Below are positions 57,677 to 64,000 of a stretch of 64,000 bases of DNA, piece after piece. The notes under the pieces were generated by a model that worked only from the letters and a program-made list of their open reading frames with translations, did no database searches and was not told where the DNA came from. The stretch lies in NCBI RefSeq assembly GCF_028714215.1, contig NZ_JAQTMS010000010.1, forward strand, positions 1-64,000, given 5' to 3'. A program made the position numbers and the translations under genes. Origin of the DNA: Rhodoferax sp. Its GTDB lineage: Bacteria; Pseudomonadota; Gammaproteobacteria; Burkholderiales; Burkholderiaceae_C. How positions within the stretch are numbered: the first letter of the stretch is position 1; the number at the start of each line of letters is the position of its first letter.

Positions 57677-58852
57677 ATGGCAATCCACCGCATCGGCTCT
57701 GCGATCTTCAAAATGATCCTGTCCGCCAATCTGTTGATCACCGGGTCAGCTGGCATGGCTCAAGGCACGGCGCCCAATCACCTGGTCCAGGCGCTCACCA
57801 GCCATTTCCAAACGGTTACCCCGGAGATGCGGCGACAGAGGGTGTCAGGCGGCTATGGCGAAACGATTTCCGGCACTGCCATTTCACAGGAGGCGGTGGC
57901 ACGGGAGGTTTCTCTGTTCAAAGAGGCCCTGGCCACCGGCTTGGTAAAGTCCCCCGACCCGCTGTTCCTGGCGCTGGGTCACAACCTGATCGTGCATGAT
58001 CCAGGCACCGGCCTGGCCTACCTGAAGGCACAGCACGAAACCGCGGATCTGAGCGACGGCAACGTTGGTGAAACTCTGGTCGTGGGCACCATCGCCGCGG
58101 GTGAGCCGGGCGAGATGCTAGCCGTCTCGCAGCTGGCGTCCAAGGATGGCAGCCGCAGGTCTTTCTGGGCGCACTACCTGGAGTACAACGCCATCTTCCT
58201 ATCCTCGGCAGAGCCGATCCAGAAGCAGCTTGCAGTCGAGTCCGATCCTGCCGTCAAGGCATCGCTGCTGCGGGCGCTGTCGATGATAGGTTCGCCCACC
58301 TCTCTGGCCTTCGTGAAAGATCTGGTGGAGCACACCACAGACGATGCCGTGCAGGCGGCCGCCATGTTTGCCTTTGTGGAGTTGGCCGGATACGACGGCA
58401 TCCCGTTCATGGAGGCGGTCAAACCGGTGGGTGAGAAATCTTCTCGGGAACGACAAGACGCGCTGGGATGGTTGAAGGCCGAGACCCGTCCCGACGCCAA
58501 ACATGGCCGTGACGTCACCAGCAATACGGGCTTCGTGGCTCGCTTCGGTACGCTATTCACCTCGCCCGTGATGCGCTGGCTGAGTGACCACGGCCTGCTC
58601 AAGGAAGCTGCCCTGAGGCAGCCGCCAGTGCTTGGCGCCGCCGAGAAGGCAGAACTGCTGGAACTGCTGATTGACTCCAAGGGTTTCGGGTTGGAAGCGG
58701 TGAAGGGGGCCTTGTTTCGCAGCCTGTCGAAACAGGACGAAGCATCGCTGCTGCGAATTCGGACGGTTTCCCTCTACTCGCCCAACGAGTTGTCGATGGC
58801 CAGGCTGAGCACGGTGGGAATCATGGTGCGCAGGATTCGTCAGGAGTTGTGA
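57677..58852 (+). CDS. Exported HEAT-repeat-like protein
   Basis: 391 aa. AAAGGGAG before the ATG; signal peptide cut after GMAQ. Mostly helical, with HEAT-like units around 'DPAVKASLLRALSMIGSPTSLAFVKDLVEHTTDDAVQAAAMFAFVELAGYDGIPFMEAV'. 34 nt after the 56599 gene and probably cotranscribed from its promoter. Function unknown. Confidence 0.72.
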   Translation: MAIHRIGSAIFKMILSANLLITGSAGMAQGTAPNHLVQALTSHFQTVTPEMRRQRVSGGYGETISGTAISQEAVAREVSLFKEALATGLVKSPDPLFLALGHNLIVHDPGTGLAYLKAQHETADLSDGNVGETLVVGTIAAGEPGEMLAVSQLASKDGSRRSFWAHYLEYNAIFLSSAEPIQKQLAVESDPAVKASLLRALSMIGSPTSLAFVKDLVEHTTDDAVQAAAMFAFVELAGYDGIPFMEAVKPVGEKSSRERQDALGWLKAETRPDAKHGRDVTSNTGFVARFGTLFTSPVMRWLSDHGLLKEAALRQPPVLGAAEKAELLELLIDSKGFGLEAVKGALFRSLSKQDEASLLRIRTVSLYSPNELSMARLSTVGIMVRRIRQEL

Positions 58853-58853
58853 C

Positions 58854-59336
58854 TTGGGTACGAGGGCATCGACAGCAAGCAAACACAAGGCACGTTGGCG
58901 AGCAGCGAAGCCCTGCCCGCTTCTCGTGTCACTGCTGTTGGCCGGGATGCCCGTCTTCGCCGCAGGCCAACCGGCTGACAGTGGCCTCGACTATCTGTCC
59001 GGATCGTATGTCGTGATCGGCAAACACGCCGATTCGGAAAAGACCTACACCGGACGCATGACCGTGTCGCTCGCCGAGCAAGTGCTGAAGATCGTACGAG
59101 TGATCGGCGGTCGGTCCACTGAGGCCACGGGAACGATGGACGCCGCCACGCCGGATCGGATTCCAGTTTTGCGCGTCAGCTTCAAAGAGCATGGAAAACT
59201 GCACGAGGAAACTTGCATGGTCAGCAGCGACCTCGACAACTATCCCAGAGTGAGCTGCTATGTCCAACACAACTTCACGAAGAAGGTGGGGTTGGAGGCC
59301 TGGTTTTCAGACCACGGGCAGCTTCGGCGCCAGTGA
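58854..59336 (+). CDS. Exported protein of unknown function (TTG start)
   Basis: 160 aa. Starts with TTG at 58854, one base after the previous stop, with CAGGAG 7 nt upstream; no ATG fits. Arg/Lys-rich N-terminus then a signal segment (about 22-37, cut near VFAAG). Beta-rich mature part ('LSGSYVVIGKHADSEKTYTGRMTVSL') that looks like a lipocalin-type fold. No family assigned. Confidence 0.65.
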   Translation: MGTRASTASKHKARWRAAKPCPLLVSLLLAGMPVFAAGQPADSGLDYLSGSYVVIGKHADSEKTYTGRMTVSLAEQVLKIVRVIGGRSTEATGTMDAATPDRIPVLRVSFKEHGKLHEETCMVSSDLDNYPRVSCYVQHNFTKKVGLEAWFSDHGQLRRQ

Positions 59337-59364
59337 TGCATCAAACCCCCTATTGCCGGCACCA

Positions 59365-59943
59365 ATGACCAAACACACCAAGTCAATATTGGCAGCCATC
59401 CCCCTGCTGCTTGTGTCAGGTTATCTGGCCGCGGCATGGTACAACCTACGACAAGATATTGATGTTCCTATCCTGGCAATCACTACCGACGCGATTCCGG
59501 GAATCCCCGCCAGCATTGCGCAGATGTATTTGTACCTCAGTGATTTCGATCCCAATGCCAGCACCCACTATGGCATGCCAGCGCTCAATTTCATTGTCGC
59601 CGGATACGGGTCCGGGGATTCAAAGCAAAACAAAATCATACTTGAGTTATCCCGAAAATTCATTGAAAAGGGAGCGCAAGTCAACCAATCGTGGAATGGA
59701 TTTACACCGCTGCAAGGGGCCGTCTTGGCAAACGAACCCGTCTTGGTTGAACATTTGCTGCGAAATGGTGCCGATCCAGATATCAGGTTGAAGCACCCCG
59801 GCAAGGCGAGCGATAACCTGACAGCATTAGAGTTTGCCAAGTACCTGGCAGGTCGCAAGAAGCAAGATATGGGCAGCGTACTGGAAGTGCTGAACAAGCA
59901 ACCTAAGCCAGCGGATCAAAGTGTCGTCAACCAAGGAAAGTGA
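59365..59943 (+). CDS. Membrane-anchored ankyrin-repeat protein
   Basis: 192 aa from MTKHTK at 59365. One N-terminal membrane segment (about 7-25), then ankyrin-like repeats ('HYGMPALNFIVAGYG', 'NGFTPLQGAVLANEPVLVEHLLRNGADPDIRL'). Probably a periplasmic or membrane-tethered scaffold. 6 nt before lemA, so it may share a transcript with lemA and the protease. Confidence 0.72.
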   Translation: MTKHTKSILAAIPLLLVSGYLAAAWYNLRQDIDVPILAITTDAIPGIPASIAQMYLYLSDFDPNASTHYGMPALNFIVAGYGSGDSKQNKIILELSRKFIEKGAQVNQSWNGFTPLQGAVLANEPVLVEHLLRNGADPDIRLKHPGKASDNLTALEFAKYLAGRKKQDMGSVLEVLNKQPKPADQSVVNQGK

Positions 59944-59949
59944 ATCAAA

Positions 59950-60540
59950 ATGGAATTCATCATCGGTGCTGTGGTAGTCGTGGGTTTATTGGCATGGGCT
60001 GTATCAATCTACAACCGCCTGGTGGCGCTGCGCAACCGTTACAAAAACGGTTTTGCACAGATCGATGTGCAACTCAAACGCCGCTATGACCTGATCCCCA
60101 ATCTGGTTGAAACGGCCCGGGCCTACATGGCCCACGAGCGCGAAACCCTCGAAGCCCTGATTGTGGCGCGTAACACCGCGTTGACCGCTGCCGGCAAGGC
60201 CGCTCAGGCTCCTGGTGAAGCGGCGGCGATGCGGGGGCTGGCGAGTGCCGAAGCGGGTCTCTCGGGGGCCCTTTCCAAGCTTTTTGCGCTGTCTGAAGCG
60301 CACCCGGATCTGAAGGCGAATCAGACCATGATGCAACTCTCGGAAGAACTCAGCAGCACCGAGAACAAGGTCGCCTTCGCACGCCAGGCGTTCAACGATT
60401 CGGTCATGGAATTCAACACCTGCGTCGAGTCTTTCCCGGACCTTGTTTTCGCCGGCGCCTTCGGCTTCCCACGCGCCGAATTGCTGGCGCTTGAAAATCC
60501 GGCCGAAGAGCGCCAGGCGCCCAAAGTCTCGTTCAGATAG
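59950..60540 (+). CDS. LemA family protein
   Basis: 196 aa. N-terminal membrane helix (about 3-22), then the LemA core 'RYKNGFAQIDVQLKRRYDLIPNLVETARAYMAHERETLE' and 'EELSSTENKVAFARQAFNDSVMEFN'. LemA proteins commonly sit next to membrane M48 peptidases, as here (22 bp). The role is poorly known. Confidence 0.93.
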   Translation: MEFIIGAVVVVGLLAWAVSIYNRLVALRNRYKNGFAQIDVQLKRRYDLIPNLVETARAYMAHERETLEALIVARNTALTAAGKAAQAPGEAAAMRGLASAEAGLSGALSKLFALSEAHPDLKANQTMMQLSEELSSTENKVAFARQAFNDSVMEFNTCVESFPDLVFAGAFGFPRAELLALENPAEERQAPKVSFR

Positions 60541-60562
60541 TCCCGTCGGCCAGCCGCCTCGC

Positions 60563-62551
60563 ATGGATTTCTTCGCCAAACAGAATCACGCGCGCCAGCA
60601 CACCTGGCGCCTGGTCTTGCTCTTGCTGCTCGCCGTTATGGCCGTGATCACGGTGACGGACTTGCTGGTGACGGTGGGTGTCACTCTGGTCCTTGAAGAT
60701 GACAACCTGCCTTGGCTGTTTCACCCCCTGCTGGTTGGTGCCACCATCGTCGCCATCATCGTCTGCGCGCTGTGGCGCGAATACCAGTTGCGCGGCGGTG
60801 GTGATGCGGTTGCCAAAATTGTCGGAGCCCGACTGCTGCCGCGGCATGCCGAAAATATGGAAGAGCGACGCTTCCTGAACGTGGTGGACGAGATGGCCAT
60901 CGCCTCGGGTGTGGCGGTGCCATCGGTATGGGTGATGGACGCCGAAAAGAGCATCAACGCCCTGGCTGCCGGCTACTCCCCAAACCAGGCCGTCATCGTG
61001 GTGACGCAAGGCATGCTCACGCAACTTAATCGCGACGAGTTGCAGGGCGTCATCGGCCATGAGTTCAGCCACATTCTCAATGGCGACATGCGGCTCAACG
61101 TCCGGCTGATCGGCGTTCTAGCCGGCCTAGCGGCGATTGGCACAACGGCCAAAGGCGTCATCGTCTTGTTGCTGGCGATACCCGCCGCGCTTTTGGGCGC
61201 AATGAGCTTTTTCGTCTCGAAGATTCAAGATGGATTTGACAAACGGCTGCAAGGCTGGAAAGCCGTCATTTGGTTACCGGTATTCTTCATCGTCGGGTCT
61301 CCCCTCTTGCTGCTCATGGCCGGTTTGCTATACGTGGGCGCCATGGGCACCATGCTGGGAGGCAAGACCGTGCTAGTTTTGGCTGGGCTGATCATCGTGG
61401 TGGGCTCCATCGGAGTGCTTTTCGGTCGCCTGATCCGGGCCGCCGTGTCGCGTCAGCGCGAGTTCCTGGCCGACGCTGCGTCGGTGCAATTCACGCGCAA
61501 TCCCGACGGTTTGATCAGTGCCCTGGAGAAGATACGCGGCGGCGAGGGTTCGCTGGTCAGCAACGCCCTGGCCGGCGAACTGAGCCACATGTTCTTCAGC
61601 CAGGCGATTAAGTCGGCCCTTCTCAAGGACTGGTTCGCCACCCATCCTTCGATCGATGAACGGCTGGCAAGCATTACCGGCCATGGACCGGAAGTGCCTG
61701 CAAAACCGCGGGTTGGCGTGACGCCGGAAGAGGGGCAAGCGTGGTCGGTGCCGCAAGCCGCCGTGGCCAACTTCAGCGTCACGCCGCTGCACGTGGAGCA
61801 AGCGACGCGGATGCTGGACGCCATGCCCCAGGCGTTGCGCCAAGCGCTCAACTCAGCCCAGGGTGCGCGCGCCGCCGTTTATGCGCTGCTTCTCTCAAGC
61901 GATGCCAAGCTTCGCGCAACGCAGACAAGCGCTTTTGGCGCCACTGGCGATGGCGCCATGACACCGACTCTTGACGAGCTTGCCAAAAGTCTGCAGGAAC
62001 TCGGCCCCGCCGGCCGCCTACCCGTGCTGGCCCTGGCAACACCGGCATTGCGCCAGATGAGTCCGTCGGAGCGCAAGGCCTTACTCAGCGCCGTAGACCA
62101 ATGCGCGAAGGCCGACCAAGAGGTAACGCTGGCCGAGTTCGTCGTTGTCACCATTCTCAAGCGCCAGTTGTCAGGCAAGGCGTCTGGCGGCAAGCGTGTA
62201 CGTCAGGGTAACCTCAATACCGTGAAGGCCGAAGTGCTGCTGTTGCTCGTCACCCTGGCTCGCGCTGGCGACGCCGACCCGGCAGCACAGAAGGCCGCGT
62301 TTGCACGCGGGGCGACGCGCATCGGTTTTGAGCCCGGCATGCCACCCAGCGCGCCTTTCGCAGCCGATGCCATGAGCGCTGCCTTGGACCGATTGCGCCA
62401 GCTGACACCAGTCATGAAGCAAGACCTGATTTCAGCTTGCGTGGAAGCTGCGCTGGTTGACGGAAAGTTGCTGCTGGCCGAAGTCGAATTGCTACGCACC
62501 ATCGGCATGGCCATCGACTGCCCACTGCCGCCAAGCGTGACGCCGGCCTGA
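60563..62551 (+). CDS. Membrane M48 metallopeptidase with a TerB-like C-terminal domain
   Basis: 662 aa from MDFFAK at 60563. Two N-terminal helices (about 15-45 and 52-71), zinc motif H166-E-F-S-H170 in 'GVIGHEFSHILNGD', two further helices (about 195-275) and 'RQREFLADAASVQFTRNP', as in HtpX-like proteases. The C-terminal third (about 440-655) is cytoplasmic, ending in a TerB-like helical domain ('VMKQDLISACVEAALVDGKLLLAEVELLRTIGMAI'). Probably degrades damaged membrane proteins; paired with lemA. Confidence 0.92.
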   Translation: MDFFAKQNHARQHTWRLVLLLLLAVMAVITVTDLLVTVGVTLVLEDDNLPWLFHPLLVGATIVAIIVCALWREYQLRGGGDAVAKIVGARLLPRHAENMEERRFLNVVDEMAIASGVAVPSVWVMDAEKSINALAAGYSPNQAVIVVTQGMLTQLNRDELQGVIGHEFSHILNGDMRLNVRLIGVLAGLAAIGTTAKGVIVLLLAIPAALLGAMSFFVSKIQDGFDKRLQGWKAVIWLPVFFIVGSPLLLLMAGLLYVGAMGTMLGGKTVLVLAGLIIVVGSIGVLFGRLIRAAVSRQREFLADAASVQFTRNPDGLISALEKIRGGEGSLVSNALAGELSHMFFSQAIKSALLKDWFATHPSIDERLASITGHGPEVPAKPRVGVTPEEGQAWSVPQAAVANFSVTPLHVEQATRMLDAMPQALRQALNSAQGARAAVYALLLSSDAKLRATQTSAFGATGDGAMTPTLDELAKSLQELGPAGRLPVLALATPALRQMSPSERKALLSAVDQCAKADQEVTLAEFVVVTILKRQLSGKASGGKRVRQGNLNTVKAEVLLLLVTLARAGDADPAAQKAAFARGATRIGFEPGMPPSAPFAADAMSAALDRLRQLTPVMKQDLISACVEAALVDGKLLLAEVELLRTIGMAIDCPLPPSVTPA

Positions 62552-62572
62552 AACCCGCAACCGGTCCCCCGC

Positions 62573-63175
62573 CTATTTCATGATTTTGTCCAGGTCCAGC
62601 AGTCCAATATGGCAGGTGTAAGGATTTTTGTCGTATCCCGCCTCGCCATTGAAAGTGATGATGAATTTACCGTCTTTCAAGTGTGTGATATCTGAAATGG
62701 ATTCAAACTGCCCGCGCCTCAATGAAAAAGAAATTTCTTTGCTGTCCTTTGTTTTGACAATCAGATAATAGGTTTCGTTATCACCACGATACCGCCTGTC
62801 CATGGCTTTCAAGCTGACATCAGCGTATTTTTGACTGTTGGTTACAACGCGAGTCAATCTGTATCCATCCTTGTAGACTGTTGTGCCATTGATAAGCAAT
62901 GGCTTTTTTTCTTCCGCGACCGTATACGGATTCAGCACATTCAAAATATCGCCGTTTTCAGAAGAAATTTCAGTAAATTTTGAATAGTGATTGCTGCCGT
63001 AAATAATGTTATTGCCTTTCAGGTAGACATCACCCACGCCTTCGATGGTCTTACTCCAAATCAAATTTGATAATTTCACTTTGTAGTTCTTGCCGCTTCC
63101 AAATATCGTATCGGCAAAGCAATTTGTACAAGTTGCAATGATGAATAAATACAGCGCGAGTATCAATTTTTTCAT
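62573..63175 (-). CDS. Exported protein of unknown function
   Basis: 200 aa. Start at 63175 (MKKLIL) with GGGGAC upstream. Signal peptide cut after CFA. Base composition is clearly AT-richer than the rest of the window, and Lys/Asn/Ile codons are frequent, which suggests recent transfer. Repeated beta strands ('GNNIIYGSNHYSKFTEIS', 'LKDGKFIITFNGEAGY') hint at a propeller-like fold. No family recognised. Confidence 0.7.
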   Translation of the reverse strand: MKKLILALYLFIIATCTNCFADTIFGSGKNYKVKLSNLIWSKTIEGVGDVYLKGNNIIYGSNHYSKFTEISSENGDILNVLNPYTVAEEKKPLLINGTTVYKDGYRLTRVVTNSQKYADVSLKAMDRRYRGDNETYYLIVKTKDSKEISFSLRRGQFESISDITHLKDGKFIITFNGEAGYDKNPYTCHIGLLDLDKIMK

Positions 63176-63234
63176 TTCGTGTCCCCGGTTACGATGCTGA
63201 TCACGATTCAAGCGACCTCACTGGTCTCAAATGC

Positions 63235-63627
63235 TCAGAATGAAATCTTCTTGATCAGCAGTAATCTGAACAAACTGAAAAAAGCGAGAAAGAACAACCC
63301 GAAAACGACAGGCATCATGTACAGCTCTTCCCAGGTATTCAGGCGGCCTTCCTCAGGATGACCCGTGAGATACAGAACCTCCACCACGTCACCATGCTTA
63401 AAATCTCCGAACATCAATGGCGCGCCCGACGTTTTATACGTCTTGCCAGACGCGTCCTTGTATTCGACTTTCACACTCCTTGATCCTGAAGCGATGACCT
63501 GACCTGCCGACTTGACTCCATGGAGTTTCAGTTCAATCACGCTTTTTGAAAGTACCGCCGTCGCTGCACCGCATACAAGAACAATCACCAGTACAAAGAC
63601 AAACTCCATCAAATTTGACTTCACCAT
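63235..63627 (-). CDS. DUF3592-type membrane protein
   Basis: 130 aa with two membrane helices (about 8-28 and 103-125) around a small beta domain: 'GVKSAGQVIASGSRSVKVEYKDASGKTYKTSG' and 'GDVVEVLYLTGHPEEGRLNTWEE', the DUF3592 pattern. Function unknown. Lies between two exported-protein genes on the same strand. Confidence 0.78.
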   Translation of the reverse strand: MVKSNLMEFVFVLVIVLVCGAATAVLSKSVIELKLHGVKSAGQVIASGSRSVKVEYKDASGKTYKTSGAPLMFGDFKHGDVVEVLYLTGHPEEGRLNTWEELYMMPVVFGLFFLAFFSLFRLLLIKKISF

Positions 63628-63681
63628 TATTTTCAGCGGTCACACCGAGGTGTTAGACGAACCCTTGATTAAACTCGTCCT

Positions 63682-64000
63682 TCAAGGCTTATGGTTTCCG
63701 GGACGAGTGCGGTTAACCCCGTCTTCGCCGTCCTTGGCTTTCACTACGTCGGACTCTGTTTCAATCCCTTCGATGGTATGAACTCCGGCAACAGGTATGG
63801 TGGACTTTGAGGGCGCGACAGTGCCTTTGACGTCCTTACTCTGAACCCGACCATTCAAGCGGCCATCCTTGCCAATGATGATCGTCTGGAGGGACTGGCC
63901 GGGGATGTTGAGTTTGTATTTTCCGGGTTTCAATCCAGAGAAGCTGAAACCCCCACTGGCGTCGGTCTTGGTGTTGACTTTGATGTTGCCAGAATCGCCC
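63682..64000 (-). CDS. C-terminal part of a protein with a carboxypeptidase-regulatory/SpaA-like domain (truncated by window edge)
   Basis: Open frame running off the right edge. The visible part reads '...VNTKTDASGGFSFSGLKPGKYKLNIPGQ', a CarboxypepD_reg/SdrD-B-like strand pattern, then a polar tail with 'TIEGIETESDVVKAKDGEDGVNRTRPG'. The start lies outside the window, so export and full architecture are unknown. Confidence 0.6.
   Translation of the reverse strand, partial: GDSGNIKVNTKTDASGGFSFSGLKPGKYKLNIPGQSLQTIIIGKDGRLNGRVQSKDVKGTVAPSKSTIPVAGVHTIEGIETESDVVKAKDGEDGVNRTRPGNHKP

Overview
The window looks like chromosomal DNA of a betaproteobacterium, probably Burkholderiales/Comamonadaceae (Rhodoferax-like). 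This is inferred from the high GC content, the gene orders recR-ybaB-dnaX and gloB next to a methyltransferase and rnhA, and the style of the housekeeping proteins. No 16S or marker search was possible.

Layout. 1-359: end of a TonB-like protein. 666-1003: relic of a group II intron without its reverse transcriptase, then a strong bidirectional terminator. 1063-4137 (-): large TonB-dependent receptor with an N-terminal carboxypeptidase-regulatory-like domain. 4594-8936 (-): RND efflux pump (permease and lipoprotein adaptor, no outer-membrane channel gene). 9266-14558 (-): thioredoxin-fold lipoprotein, Yej-like fused ABC ATPase and two permeases. 14650-21928 (+): the divergent partner, a YejA-like binding protein followed by a complete oppABCDF operon ending in a clear terminator. 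21959-25353: rnhA, a methyltransferase, gloB and mltD, where the methyltransferase and gloB start codons overlap in one CATG. 25375-26421 (-): orphan binding protein. 26531-29547 (-): recR, ybaB and dnaX, the last with an A9 slippery run. 29578-30200: array of palindromic repeats. 30228-30334: SRP (4.5S) RNA. Then two small membrane proteins and fhs (-).

32830-42099 is a first signalling island. It holds two paralogous surface lipoproteins (one with a 26-unit Pro-Thr hexanucleotide repeat), a membrane Ser/Thr kinase with a divergent ECF sigma factor, and a GGDEF/EAL protein. Both lipoprotein genes and the kinase gene are preceded by the same spaced motif, TGAGCCTT-N17-CGTAA, which looks like a dedicated sigma-factor promoter.

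42338-59943 is a second, larger island built around another ECF sigma factor (51552-52196) and its membrane anti-sigma factor. Around them lie a secreted subtilase, an outer-membrane beta-barrel protein and about a dozen exported proteins of unknown function, several with repeated Ig-like or pilin-like domains. Five transcription units in this island share TGAACC-N16-CGAC at 50-59 nt before the start codon, on both strands. This defines a candidate self-contained envelope or surface-structure regulon and is the most interesting feature of the window. The right end holds lemA, an M48 protease with a TerB-like tail, and three AT-richer accessory genes on the minus strand, the last cut by the window edge.
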